The notes under the pieces: model-generated
Told to the model about the DNA's origin: nothing
What the model saw: the letters and a program-made list of their open reading frames with translations, nothing else
The model's database searches: none
Made by a program: the position numbers and the translations under genes
Assembly: GCA_023101885.1 (NCBI GenBank)
Contig: JALPQD010000075.1
Location: 5,460,630 to 5,524,629, forward strand
Reading direction: 5' to 3'
DNA: 64,000 bases
DNA from: Typhlomys cinereus
Lineage: Eukaryota; Chordata; Mammalia; Rodentia; Platacanthomyidae
Part shown: positions 22,190-33,900 of the stretch, in pieces
How the letters are laid out: every line of letters starts with the position of its first letter
Position numbering within the stretch: the stretch's first letter is position 1

Positions 22190-23005
22190 AAAACTGGCAA
22201 ATACACACTTGTTCCACCACCAATCTTTTCAAACTATTCCACAAAGACAGAGAAGGAAGAAGTGCTTCCAAATCCTTTTAACAAAGCCACATCACCTTGA
22301 TACTATGTCAAATAAAGACACAATGGGGGGGAAGTAATTACAGATCTTTCTGCTAATAAACATAGTTGCAAAAATTCTCAGTAAAACACTTACAAACTGA
22401 ATTACAGAACACAGCAAAAAGGTTATTTGCTAAGACCAAGCTGACTTCATTCTAAAGATCCAAGCCTGGTTCAACATATAAAAATCAATAAATGTGACAT
22501 ATCATATAGATGGACTCAAAGAAGAAATCATAGGTTCATCCAACAAAGGCCTTCAACAAAAAACATTCCTTCATGATAAAATCTCTGCAGAGACAAGAAA
22601 TGGAGGTAGCATAACTCAGCATAATAAAGGTTATATACAAGTTTATAGCCAGTATAAAGCTAAATGAGGAAAAATTCAAAGCATTCCCTCTATTCAACAA
22701 CAAAGCAAGGTGTCCGCTACTGTTTAGAGTAGTGCTAGAAGTCTTAAGTGAGGCAATAAGATGGAAGAGGTAAATAAAAGAAATACAAATAGGAAAAGAA
22801 GAAGTCAAAGTATCCTTATTTGCAGATGATATGATTTGATACAGAAGAACCCCTAAAGACTGCCAAGAAACTCCTGAAAGTGATAAACACTTTCACCAAG
22901 GTAACAAAATATAAAATTAACATACCCAAATCAATGGCCTTCCTGCATATCAATAACAAACATTCAAAGGAAAAAATCAGGGAAACAATGTCATTCTCAA
23001 TTAAA
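22190..23005 (+). mobile_element. L1 ORF2 reverse-transcriptase fragment (dead)
   Basis: Sense L1 ORF2. Recognisable parts include GAAGTGCTTCCAAATCC, GACCAAGCTGACTTCATTC, AACATATAAAAATCAATAAA and the catalytic box LFADDM at 22816-22833 (FADD, the L1 form of the YxDD motif). A TGA follows two codons after it, and the frame is broken elsewhere. ORF2p supplies endonuclease and reverse transcriptase for L1 mobility; this copy cannot. Confidence 0.92.
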
Positions 23006-23009
23006 TATA

Positions 23010-23042
23010 AACAAACAAACAGACAGATAAATAAATAAATAA
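23010..23042. repeat. (AAAC/GATA/AAAT)n simple repeat
   Basis: Tetranucleotide-like A-rich run at the end of the sense L1 piece, possibly the junction with the antisense L1 that follows. Confidence 0.85.
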
Positions 23043-23069
23043 CTCTGAAATAACTCTAACCACATTTTG

Positions 23070-23393
23070 CTTAGACATTCACCAGTTGATAGATGTTTGT
23101 CATTGGTACTCTTTCCAGTCTTTCCGTTGTTGTACCATGAAAGTTTCTATAGTATGTGATTTTTTTCCATTTCCATTAGGTAAATACAGAGCAGTAGAAC
23201 TATAATATTTTTTGGTAATTCAACTTTTAATATTTTCAGCAGCTGTCAGACAGTTGTTCAAAGTGGTTTTATCATTTTACATTCCCACCAACAGTGCATT
23301 GGGCTCCACTTCTCCAGATCCTTGTATTCTCTCTCTCTTTTTTTTTCTCCAGGGTCATCCTGGTGGATGAGAAGTAGCATGTCATTGTGGGCA
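23070..23393 (-). mobile_element. Old L1 3'-region fragment, antisense
   Basis: CAAAGTGGTTTTATCATTTT, ACATTCCCACCAACAGTGCA and CTCCACTTCTCCAGATCCTT are the classic antisense L1 3' sequence. Continues with GGTGGATGAGAAGTAGCATG and CATTGTGG up to a B1 insertion. Confidence 0.8.
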
Positions 23394-23505
23394 TTTTTTT
23401 TTTTTGAAAGATGGGCTTATGGCTTGTTGCCTGGGCTGGCTGAAAACTCTGAGCTGAAGTTGTCCTCTTGCCTCAGCCATGGTTTCATGCTGCTGCTCCT
23501 GCTTC
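23394..23505 (-). mobile_element. B1 SINE, antisense, diverged
   Basis: Poly(T)12 followed by GAAAGATGGGCTTATGGCTT and CTCTTGCCTCAGCC. It sits inside the antisense L1. Confidence 0.65.
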
Positions 23506-23599
23506 ATTGTACTTTAGCTTCTCCTTTCTTGTGTGGTTGTCGTGCTAAGCATCTCTCCATGAACTTACTGAACAATTTTTCTTTGTGCAGGTTGGTATG

Positions 23600-23851
23600 G
23601 ACATGGGTATGGTTGTGTGTAGAAGAGGGCACTGTGTGTGCCTGTAGAGTCTCAAGGGTGACTTTGAGAATCATTCGGGACCTCCTTAACTCCTTCTTGC
23701 TTTCCTGTGTGGTTTCCCATGCTCCAGCTTCCAGGGCTGGAAGTCAGGCTGCTGTCATTTCTTCCTAGTGTGTATACATGGGATGCAGGATCTGAACTCA
23801 GGTTCTGCTTGCAAAGCAAAGACTAATCTCTGAGCCATCTTTCCAGCCCCT
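23600..23851 (-). mobile_element. B2-like SINE, antisense
   Basis: Body CAAGGGTGACTTTGAGAATC through CTGCTGTCATTTCTTCCTAG to GAGCCATCTTTCCAGCCCC (antisense A box). Same family as 18771, 42225, 42880 and 56205, with a degenerate GT tail. Confidence 0.85.
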
Positions 23852-23985
23852 TGCTGAACATTTACATGTCAATTTTCTTCATTTTTATAGAAATGTTTTT
23901 ATTTTGTTCAATTTTCCTATTCTTTACTATTTTGTTTAATTAATATCTATTCTAAAAAATCTATTTACTACTTTGTATGACCTGC
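23852..23985 (-). mobile_element. Continuation of antisense L1 3' region
   Basis: TTGCTGAACATTTACATGTC and later AT-rich sequence fit the next part of an antisense L1 3' region after the SINE insertion. Confidence 0.5.
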
Positions 23986-23989
23986 GCAA

Positions 23990-24367
23990 TGACCAACATA
24001 TCATTGACCCCCCCCCAAAGTCTAGCATGGATCACAGGCACTAGAATCCTTAGAGGCAAGGGATTAACAGCCACAATAGTGTTCCTATACTAAAGGGGAA
24101 CACAAAAAAGAGCTCTAGGCAATGCCACTGAGTCCTTACACCTCATCAGGGAGGAGGATCCAGAGGGAAGTTTAACATACACATTAAAAGATGCTCTAAG
24201 AGATGGGGGGGCAATGGGAGAAAGAGAGGGGGAGAAAAGAAGGGGGAAAGGGGGAGGGAGCAATGGAATCCAGGGAGGGGTGGAAGGAGGGAGCGGAATG
24301 GGGTACCTATCAAGTTTGTATGAATGAAAAAAATAAATAAATATAAAAAAATAAAAAATAAAAAAAT
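23990..24367 (+). mobile_element. L1 3' UTR with purine tract and A-rich tail, sense
   Basis: CAAAGTCTAGCATGGATCAC and GGATTAACAGCCACAATAGT are shared with 50610-50690. A long G/A-rich tract (24205-24300) and an (AAATA)n tail (24328-24367) are the usual rodent L1 3' end. Confidence 0.75.
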
Positions 24368-24394
24368 CTATTTACTATTTCTTTTTCCTGCTTT

Positions 24395-24760
24395 CATGTG
24401 TGTGTGTGTGAGATGCATGTGTGTGAGTGTTTGCACGTGGTGGGTATATGTGGGTGGGTCTGTACAAGAGTACGCCTGAGTGTGTGTGCCTGCGGAGGCC
24501 CACAGGCGATAAGGAGAAACATCCTTAATCACTCTTTCACCATGTGAGTCTGGACTTCTAATTTAACCCAAAGCATGCCATCTGTGCCAGTCTAGGTAGC
24601 CATCTTACTCTGGGGATTTCCAGGCTCTGCCCTCCAGCACCAGAACTAAAGATAGTCTGTCACAGCCACCTGACATTTTTACATGGGATCTGGGAATCCA
24701 AATTCATGTCCCTTTGCTTTCAAGGCAAGAATTTTAACCACTGAGCCATCTCCCCAGCTA
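24395..24760 (-). mobile_element. B3-like SINE, antisense
   Basis: Antisense TG-rich tail at 24395-24490, then ATTTTTACATGGGATCTGGG and TTTAACCACTGAGCCATCTC plus CCCAGC, the reverse complement of a tRNA-derived head. Confidence 0.8.
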
Positions 24761-24780
24761 GCTACCCATTATTTCTTTTC

Positions 24781-25122
24781 TGTGTTGCATACATGTGCAC
24801 ATTCGTGTTCATGTATGTGCAGGTCCATGAATGTGCAAGTATACACTCACATACATACATGTGGAAACCAGGGACAACACGGGACTTCTTTCCTCATGTG
24901 CTGTGCATCTGTTTTTAAAAAGGGCGAGGAGTCTCTCACTGGCCAGGAACTCACGAAGTAGGCTAAGCTGGTCCATAACCTAGCCCTGGAGACCTGCCTG
25001 CCTCTGCCCCTAACACTGATCACAGTGTGCACACCACGCTCAGTTTCTACACAAGATTCTAGGAGTCGAATGTACAACCTTGCGCTCACCGGGTAACACA
25101 TTATTGAATGAACTGTCTGGCC
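24781..25122 (-). mobile_element. B3-like SINE, antisense (tandem neighbour)
   Basis: GAGTCTCTCACTGGCCAGGA and ACTCACGAAGTAGGCTAAGC are typical antisense B3 mid-body; the head is decayed (GAATGAACTGTCTGGCC). Lies 20 bp from the previous one in the same orientation. Confidence 0.75.
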
Positions 25123-25369
25123 AGTCTTTGCTTCATTTCTGTTTTAGATTTATTTTTCTCTTTCTTTTCTCAGCTTGTTAAGGACTTTATTTTAAACTCC
25201 AAGAAGTCTTCATTTTTAATACTATAGTTGCTTATTTAATATTTCGTGAGGGCCATGATGTCGTATCATTGCCATTTCTCTTTTTCTATCAGTGTATATT
25301 CATTGTTCGTAATCCTGAGTTTTGTGATATTTTTGTACAAGAAATCAATGTTCTTTGACTACTTTCCCC

Positions 25370-25720
25370 ATAACCCCTTTTACCCCTCTTCTCATTAGTC
25401 TCTTCCAATTGCCAAGACAGATTCACTTCCACTTTCATGCTCCATATACACACATGATTTTATGTATCTATATAAAATTTAAGGCACACAAATGACCATC
25501 AGATATGCAGTTTGTCTTTCTGAATCTGAGTTAATTTGCTTAAAATGATGCTCTCCATTTTCCTACCAACAACATGATTTTATTGTGTATATGTGCCACA
25601 TTTTTTTAACCATTCCTCTGTTGATAGACTCTTAGGTTGGTTCCATCACTCAGCTATAGTTACTGTTGCAATTATAGTTACGTGTGCAAGTGTAAGAAGG
25701 CCCTTTTGTGTAGGGGTTTT
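25370..25720 (-). mobile_element. Old L1 3'-region fragment, antisense
   Basis: TGATTTTATTGTGTATATGT, GCCACATTTTTTTAACCATT and CTGTTGATAGACTCTTAGG are the standard antisense ORF2-end sequence of L1. Confidence 0.8.
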
Positions 25721-25826
25721 ATTTGTTTGTTTTGAGATAAGGTCTCGCTCAAACTCAGTTTGCAATCTTCCTACCTCTGCCTCCTAAGTGTTGGCATGAG
25801 AGGGGTACACCACTAATTCTGGCTCC
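25721..25826 (-). mobile_element. B1 SINE, antisense
   Basis: TTTTGAGATAAGGTCTCGCT, CTACCTCTGCCTCCTAAGTG and TGGCATGAGAGGGGTACACC through TCTGGCTC. Shortened in the middle, like other old B1 copies here. Confidence 0.85.
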
Positions 25827-26879
25827 ATCAGGGCCCCTGTTAACTGTCTCCTTTGTTTTCCTCTGATGAGCTAGCTGCTTGACAGTATAACTAGCTATTC
25901 TCAGGGCGCTATGAACCTCTTACTTGTTTACCACCAGAATCTCCGCTGTATGAAAAACTCTCTTAGGTTTGACTCCCAACCCCAACTCTCTTCTAAGTAA
26001 GGTCATTCCATCTGGGGATAGCATCTGGGTTCTTTCTTTTTAAGGCTAGCTTCTCTCTCCTGACAGTCTGCCCACTGCTCTAGAGCTGGGTGATAGGTAA
26101 TGGACTATTTCTCTGTGATTAGCATAGCATCTTTACGTGCATCGCGCTGGAGCATCACGCTGGGTAGGAACAAGGGCCTCTGGCTTTCTTGTTCCCCCTC
26201 TCCTGGCTTGGAGCTTGAATGAGGTGGAGTGAGAGCAACTGGAGCCTCGCTGCTCTCATCCCTCTACACTCCAGCTAGACCTCTCCCTATGTGAAGAAGG
26301 AGTGTGCCCCCATGTGGAATGTGTTCTGTTCAGCCCAGAGCAGGGCAAGTGAGAAATGCCGACAGATGCCCTTCCTGGAGATGCCATCACCTCCAACTGA
26401 ATGGATGGGAGAAGCTCTCTGTGTGTTCTGCATCGGTTCTCTCTGCAATGGGCTGCCATTGTGCTGTGCCCACCCGGGAGCAGACTGTGCGTGACTCTTG
26501 TTCTTCTGAGGATTACTGGCTTCCAGAACACACATTTCTAACTTATTCTATGCCCTTGGGACAATGTCTAGAAATTTTAAATAGTTCCTTTTTTAAACAA
26601 TTTTTATTAGAGCTGGGGGGGGGGGTAAAATGGCAGAACAAATGCATGAGACCCCGAGCCAACCCCAGTAATTTAAAAAAAGTTTCTTGAATTGCAGTTG
26701 TTTTTCTAGGGAGGAGATCTATACAATTCTTCACACTGCCATCCCCAAAAAAGAGTTCATTGTTTATGCTTACAAGTAAAATTATCCATGAAAGAAGAGA
26801 GAAAATTGCATTCATTTAATGCCAACGGGCACAAGAATAAATCTGTCCAGTTCCATGAAGACTCTAGGAATCATCAGCT
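25827..26879. other. Unannotated DNA with a possible ID stub
   Basis: Overlapping frames at 26256-26690 on both strands show no domain. GCATGAGACCCCGAGCCAAC with CCCAGTAATTTAAAAAAAG (26645-26683) may be a 3' half of an ID SINE. A G10 run lies at 26617-26626. Confidence 0.35.
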
Positions 26880-27172
26880 GACGTAGAATCTTCGCTCTCC
26901 AGCAGCCCCTGCGCTGGGAAGGAGCTGAGCTGCACAGACACCCAGCTGGACCATCAAGCTATCCCATCTCAGGCTCCAACTACAGACTTTTTGACCCTTG
27001 CAACCTCGGCCAGTGATTCAGTTAGAGGACTAGATACTTGCATTGACACAGCCATCCTTGTTGTGACCCTCTAAGAGCAGATCCCTAGAACCTGTTTGTT
27101 AACAAATAAAACAACTACTTTATACCACTAAGTTTGGGGTGGTTTATTATAATTTCAGAAGTAACAAACACT
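26880..27172 (+). mobile_element. MLT1-like MaLR LTR, sense, 3' half
   Basis: AACAAATAAAACAACTACTT (AATAAA signal), ACCACTAAGTTTGGGGTGGT and TTATTATAATTTCAGAAGTA form the characteristic MLT1 3' end. The 5' part is too diverged to mark precisely. Confidence 0.55.
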
Positions 27173-27209
27173 TGGGATAGAGTCCAATAATAGCTTTCAT
27201 TCCACTTCT

Positions 27210-27405
27210 TGTTATTACAGAATTCTCATGATATACAAAGTTAAAGAGGCTTATTGGTGCGTGATTCTGGAAGATGGGAAGTTCAAGAGCTTGGCACCAA
27301 CATCAGAGGTGATGCTATGAATTCGCCTAATATCATCCAAATACCCTCCATTAGGTTTATAGCACATGAACCTTGGAGGCTACATTTATACGGTTATGAG
27401 TAACC
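27210..27405 (-). mobile_element. MST/MLT-like LTR fragment, antisense
   Basis: AGAGGCTTATTGGTGCGTGA, TTCTGGAAGATGGGAAGTTC, AAGAGCTTGGCACC, then CCCTCCATTAGGTTTATAGC and ACCTTGGAGGC match the order of an antisense MaLR LTR with a deleted centre. Confidence 0.55.
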
Positions 27406-28560
27406 AGGTTTAGACTTATTTCCAGGTTCTTGGCATCTAACTCATGAATAAAATAAAGGTATACACAGATGACAAAGTGGAAATGAAATTTTATTCAAAA
27501 CAAAAAAATAGTACAGATCAAAAAGAAATCACTGTCAAGATTGACAGCAAATAGAATGAGTGTATTCAGGGCTCTGTTATCATTTGTGACTTTCTTTTTT
27601 GTTGTTCGTGAAGAGGAGGAGTGTGGTTACTAGAAAGCATAGTTTGGGTGGTTCTTTGTTTACATTGACATCTTTGGCTATGTTCCATGTCCCCTCCCAG
27701 TTATACAGAGGCATAAGATGGCAAATGAAGAATTCTCTCTGAGAGTTCACTTGAAAGCCAACTTTCCTTAAGTACACTCAAAACCACTTTAGGCCATCTA
27801 CACTCTGCTATATCCAGACATTTCTGAAATACATTTGAAAAGAAATTAAGTTTCATGACCATCAAGGAGCGGAGAAACCTTTTCTGTTGTTCAGAGAGGA
27901 GTATGTGTGCAGTCCGATCGGTGGTGGTCCTACTTTGCTAACAAGACGCTAGGTGTACTGTTTAGAGATTGGATCTGTGTAGCACGTACAGGTAAGGTCT
28001 AAAGCTGCCAAGAACATCAACAGGGAACTAAAATAGAAAAGCAGAGGGAATAGCGTAACAGCATGGGATTCCACTTGACGGGATATTCTACACCCTCTCC
28101 TCTAACAATGCACTTCATCAGCAGGTGGAAGTCAACAAGAGTGTTGTGCAATGCCAGAAGATCCGGGATCTCTTACTGCACTGGAAATCCCCAGACCATA
28201 ACTCTTGTGAGTTAGAGTAACCGGACCACATGTCCTCAAGCCATCTGCAAATAAATGACAGTTCCACAGCTGTAGATACCAAAAGGAAGGGCTGATCAGA
28301 TGGGGGACTGAGACATTTACTGAAGAGGAGTTTGCCTGGTTGTGCCTACCAACACCTGATCCGATATTTGCCATAAGGCTCGCAAACCTCCCTGGATCAG
28401 CATTCCAGAGCCACAGACACCAATGAAGAGCCAAGAAGCACTGCAGGCGTTAAGCGTGGGAACACCACTACATGCCTTCTCTGAAGGTGGTACAGTGCTG
28501 AGAGCAAAATAGATCTGAGTTTGGTGGGCAAAGAATCAAAGCAAAAGATGTTATTTTAAA
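27406..28560. other. Unannotated DNA; possible minus-strand transcript 3' end
   Basis: On the minus strand AATAAA occurs at 27490-27495, followed by a T/GT-rich stretch toward 27440, the layout of a polyadenylation site. Minus-strand frames upstream (27580-27777 and 28132-28434) are short, and I recognise no protein. Could be a non-coding 3' end or chance. Confidence 0.2.
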
Positions 28561-28643
28561 AAGCAGGTTCCGTGGTAGAACACTCGTCTAGCAAGTTTGA
28601 GGCCTTTGGTTCCCTCCTCGGCATTGGAAAAAGAAAAACAAAC
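28561..28643 (+). mobile_element. ID SINE with A-rich tail
   Basis: TTCCGTGGTAGAACACTCGT and CTAGCAAGTTTGAGGCCTTT keep the ID order; GGTTCCCTCCTCGGCA is the B-box side; the tail is (GAAAAA)n. Confidence 0.8.
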
Positions 28644-29477
28644 ACTGTGTGGGGATTAGATTTAAATAGGTGGGCGGACCCAGTTCCATGCAGAGGTAAA
28701 GGTGGCCAAGGCAAGGATGGGCACTTCTGTACATCCCCTTTCTGTCTGATCGTAATCTGCAGATGTGTAGATCTCTCTCACGGGGCTGGAAGGGGCTTCC
28801 CACGGGAGCTGTCATGTGGGGTGCAGGTGTGGTATTGCCTGATCTTCTGACTTTTGGAACAGAAGCTAGAAGCCCCAGTCCCTGACTTTTTTAATAATGA
28901 CTCAGAAGATTTGGAAATACGATGTGGATCCAACCAAACACATCTAAGAAGGAATCCAGCCTGCAGGCTGCCAGGACGCAATCTCTGGGGGAAAAGTCGA
29001 TCTCCTCGCAGGGCAAGGCAGGATCAGGCCTGCTCCCCGGAAAGCCCCTAGCAAGTTTCAGTGGGAAACTCCCTGCCTGATGGAAAGTAGCATCCCAGCA
29101 CCAACTCCATCCACGGAAACCTCAACCTTGGAGGCCGCGACTTCTGACAGGCTTTGCCTTCTACGATGGCTCAAATGCACTGTTTCTGGGCAGATGTGGC
29201 TGGAAACATACAAGACAGAGAGTACACCGCTCAGTGGTCCTCCAAACTGGAAGACACCCCATACTGTGCAGCCCTCCAACAGCCAGGAACTGCACAGCAC
29301 CAAGAGGCAGGGAGGCAATGGCAGCCACCATCCACATCCAGTGTCATTGTGCTTCTCTCAACGCCTCAAGCCAGGGCTAAGTAAAGAAGTAACACTGGAA
29401 CAAGTGGACCCCAGCCCCATTATCAGGCAAACATCCCAGACCCGACTACAGCTGCAGCCGAGCTCTGTGGCGACTAG
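28644..29477. other. Unannotated DNA
   Basis: Contains most of the longest plus-strand ATG frame (29080-29556, 158 codons). Its C-terminal codons run into an ancient repeat at 29478 and it has no domain, so it is judged a chance frame. Confidence 0.45.
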
Positions 29478-29640
29478 GCTTTCTTTATACATCTGTATTG
29501 TAGTGGAATTTAATGTACAAATTTGGCACAGTAAGAAATTAACAACAATGATGTAATAAAATAGAACAATTATAGAAACATCCTGTAATTTTAAGAAAAA
29601 TAAAGTAAGTTCTCTTGAAATACCTTATTGTATTTTTACC
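29478..29640 (+). repeat. Ancient mammalian interspersed repeat (family unnamed)
   Basis: GGCACAGTAAGAAATTAACA, AATAAAATAGAACAATTATA and CTTGAAATACCTTATTGTA match a widespread old mammalian repeat, probably a DNA transposon remnant, whose name I will not guess. A second copy is at 52815. Confidence 0.6.
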
Positions 29641-30924
29641 TTTATACTTAATGAAAACTCATTCTTGAGAATATTTATGTTTATTTTGATACAGAAAACA
29701 ATAGGACCTGAGACTATGGGAATCCAAGCTATGCTTATAGATTGACAAGGTGGCTATGTGATGAAGAAGTTAGAGTCTTCAGAGAAGTAGAAAAAAAGCC
29801 CCCAGATATTAGAGAAAAATTAGAATATAGTACGGAAGAAAGACACAAAGAGAAGAGAAAGCACGCTTCATTCTCTGAACCCCAAAGAACATGTGGCTTA
29901 GATGTTAGAAATTTCTTAGGAAACTCCTGTCTTTCAACTGTGTCCTGCTGAATGAGGAGTAAAAAAAAAAAGCTGAACCGGAAACTTCATGGATGTTCTT
30001 GGGCACCCTGGAATCACCATCATCACTATTGTGCCCTGGGGCATTGCCAAGGAAAATAAGAGTTATTGACTGACAGGAGGGCATGATACTCAGCATGGAG
30101 GTGTTGGGCCAAGGTTAGTTCAAGTCCCAGGAGAAATGAGCAGGAAGGGTGTACAATATGCACGTAATATCTTTGGATCTCAATTGAAAACAGTTAACCG
30201 AAATCAAGATGAGCAAAACCGCAGAGGAGGGACCCTGAGTCTTTAATTCGAGTAACTCTGAGTGTATCTCACACAGACGCTCCTCCCATCAAGAGTTCCT
30301 GATGATCCGAGGCAGGCAACATTTAATGCTGATTTCGCAGATGGACAGTGTGGCTTTGCTGGCACTCAAAGCTCCCCACTTAGCTGATTTATTTAGAGTT
30401 AGATGGTATTACTGTGAGGCTGATTTTTCTCAACTTACACACTAAATGAGTGTTACATCCTCAAAACAGTGAAGGAAGGCTTCACACTAATTCCAGGGAC
30501 CTAGCTTTTATGCAAAACCTTTTTAGAACTCCAGTTTATAGACCTCTGTTTGAATCTTCATTGTTTTAAATGTACATAACGGTTGTCATTTTTCCTTTAT
30601 AGAATATAGTTGATTTGGGAAAAAGACTTACTCTGAATGATGATCCTAGATGTCCCTCAACTATCCAATCTCAACTGGACTCACTCCCTGCTTGCATATC
30701 AAAGCTGGCCAGGTAGATGGACCCTCTCAGCCTTTGTCATCATAGGCCACTGAATTCAGAACAATGGATTTTTCTATCAAATCACCATCAGATTGGGAAC
30801 TCAGAAAAGCAGTTCCCATAAAGACAAATATAGAAAGCTAGAACCAAGTCCCAGACTTCGACAGCTCTATACCCCCTAGCTCGGCACAAACTCTCCTGAA
30901 GTCTCTGATTTCTTCTCATCTGTG
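29641..30924. other. Unannotated DNA, 1.3 kb
   Basis: No repeat or gene recognised. A12 at 29961-29972. Confidence 0.4.
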
Positions 30925-30976
30925 ATGTGCAAGCAGGGAGTGGGTTTCATCCCCAACACCACAAAAAAAAAAAAAA
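30925..30976 (+). mobile_element. ID SINE, 3' half only
   Basis: GTGGGTTTCATCCCCAACAC (B box side) followed by A14. The A-box half is missing. Confidence 0.6.
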
Positions 30977-33900
30977 CAGAAGAAGAAAATATGAACCACC
31001 TTTCCCAGCATATCTGGAAACTGCAGGAGGGTGACTCCTTAGCTCCCTCCCTCACATACCCTGAAGTGTTAATCGAGGTCCCAAGTCAACAACTCAATAA
31101 ACCAATAAACGCCCCCTTCCTTCTAATCCCACTCCCCAGACTGCATCTATACATGAACCTCCAGGTTCTCAGGGCAGAGCTGTGTTCCTGCCCTGTGCTT
31201 ACGCTGGGGTTGGCTGACCACCCACCCACACAGGCCTGCTGGCCTCTGGGGCTGCGACCTCTTTTGCGCCTCTCCTCCCTCCCACTCTGTAGGCTTGGTA
31301 GGTGTGGGAAACCAGTCCCTTAACAGCCCCAGAGGGCTCTGCTGTAGAGGTAGAGTTGGGACAATAAAACTTGCAGTCTCCCAGTTCCCAGGCCCTTTGT
31401 CAGCCACCGAGCCATGTCACCTGACAGCTAATGCAGACTGTGGCCCCTTGCTCTCCTGGGAGATTTTTAAAAGCAGGAGTCTGGTTTGTAGAAATGCCAG
31501 TGGCTGACAGTTCCAGCAGTTCCCAAGCTGTGAGCAGCAGTGGGAAAAGAGCAAGAGAAAGGGCCTCCAGTGAGGTTCTCCAGAGACACCATTTCTACCT
31601 GGCAAAGTAGAAGAATCAGGCAATAATCCTGTTCCGTAGGAAGACAGCCAAAACGCAAAGCATCTTCCAGCCAGGAACTGGTCATGACGCCCGAACGGCC
31701 TAGCAGGCTGCAGTCTAAGCGTTCTGGTCTCCATTTTCTCCTTTGCACAATACAAGGGATTCCAGAAAGTTCTCTTTCCTCCAAGAGAACAAATCTAGAT
31801 GCTGTATTTTGATTTCTTCACACCCCAACCTCAGCCAGTGGGTGTGAAAAGCCTGTGCTGTCTGCACTCTGCCCCAGCTGGGGAAGAAAGGCCGCCCTTG
31901 TTCATCTGGGAAAGAGGCTGTGGCTCCCCACAATCTGAGAGGCCGCGTGATGATGAAAGTCCACATTTCAACAGGCTTTGTGAGAGACCTTCCGGGTGGG
32001 AGGTGGGTGAGGTCTAGGGAGGGCGCTGCCAGTGGGCGCCTGCCAGCCTCACTTTCTCTGACCTTCTGACCCCAGTGGGAAAGGAAATTAAAACTTTGTT
32101 TTTAATTTTTAGTATGACCCACAGTGCTGCGGGGTCACAGCCTGGGGTTTGGAAAACCCAGTCCTGCTGTGGAAAAGCTCTGAAATGTTGTTTTGGGGGG
32201 TCAGTTCAAGAGCCAGGGGTCCCTTCTACCATGGAAAAATCAAAGGCACAATCAGGGGTGGTGACATTATCGTGTCAGCCTGAGAGTTCCCGCGGTCAGG
32301 AAGTGGAATGAACATGCCTTAGTCACGAATGTACAGGGATCCTCGCTCTGGCAATTTACCTGATCTGTAGCCCTGGCCTGCACCAGGCAAGGAAGACTCC
32401 ATGTCAGGCTGCAGCTAGGGCCGCCCTGTGAGATCCCAATGAGGCTGAAACATTGCTGCTGTCTGGTGTTTTCACTAGGCTTGCAGCCGACCACAGAGCT
32501 CAGGATAGTACCATGTGACTCAGGTTTGTCCCAGGAAGTAATGGCCTGAGCGTGTGTGCTTTACCATCAGGTGTGTGTAAGCACACTACGATGCTGTTGC
32601 AGTGAAACCGCCAAACCGGCAGGACCACCCCAGAACCCTGGACTCCTGCATCCATGACCATGTTCCGTTCCCACTGCAAAATCCCCACCCAGCACTGGCT
32701 GACTTTGGGAAAGATCATGAAACCAAGTGGAGCCTTGGCTGGCTGTATGTGTTCCCCAGGGGCAAAGCAGACTTGCAGAGGGGAGATTCTCTGAGGCTGC
32801 CCACTCTGGCTGCAGGAGTGGCACAGGGAAATACTCTGGCCCAGCCCATGGCTCTCCTACCAGGCCTCAGGATTGTGAGGCCCAAAGAACAGATCGCAAG
32901 TCCCTAATAAGGGATTAGAGCTGAAATGGGCCCCCAAAAGTTAGGCATACATGTTGATAATATTGAGCCTCCCTGTCTGAGCATTTGGAAATATTTTTTT
33001 GCATCATGGCCTTTAAAGTATAAGATATCATTTTTCAAAGGACAAAGAGAACTTTAGATCTGAGATGTCCCTGGAAAGAAGGAACAGTGAGTCCCTAGAC
33101 AGGAATAAACACTAAGGACAACCTGCCCAGAGCATCTAGAGTGGACACGGGCAATGTGCCCTGCTGAGCTTGGGTGCAAAGCGACCTGACTTCAAACTCC
33201 ACAGGTGGGGTTTATTTTGACACTTAACTTTTATTATTTATATAGAAAATGTTGGTTTTGAGCAACTCAAATAAAGAAACCTCAAAGTAAAACCAGTGAG
33301 ACTCTGGGGCAAGGGGGTGGAGGGGTGGACGGGGGTGGAGTTGACGTGTTCAGCAAGGAGCAAGTGTAAAAAGAAAGTGTACCAATACCAATTCTGGTTT
33401 TTGCATTTCTTTGCTGGGATTTATTATTCATACAAGCACAACTGATCACTGAGGAGGGTATCCCTCCATCTCTCCAAAACCAATAATGCCACATGTCCAA
33501 AATTCCAAGGTTGCAAGATCCTCACATCCAAAATATTGTTACCAAGCCCCTCCTTCTATGGTAACCATCTCATACCAAATAAATCCTGCTGTTGTCACAG
33601 GTTGTCCATGGTTCTTTCCATTTCTTACATGGGCTTGGGACAGACCATAAATCTGAGTCAGAGTTTGACCACAATCCTTTCCATAAAGACTGGGCTAGGT
33701 ATGATGAATCTGAGCTTTGTGGCGAGCTGCAAGAAAAAACTCTCTGATTCCCTCTCCATAAATTGAGTGAGACACTGAGCAATGTCTGGTAAGTTCACCG
33801 ACATCCAGATTCACGGATCCTTGGCTGGCTGCCGGAACAAATGGCCATGGAAGCTTGTGCCTCGTGGTTCTGGTCTAGTTCTCCAGCCACTATGACTGTG

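Noticed and set aside
26256..26690. Opposed frames of 91 and 128 codons
   Set aside because: Opposite-strand mirror frames with no domain or conserved motif; consistent with chance in GC-moderate DNA.
29080..29556. 158-codon plus-strand frame, the longest in the window
   Set aside because: No domain, no splice context, overlaps a frame on the other strand, and its last 26 or so codons are inside an ancient repeat.
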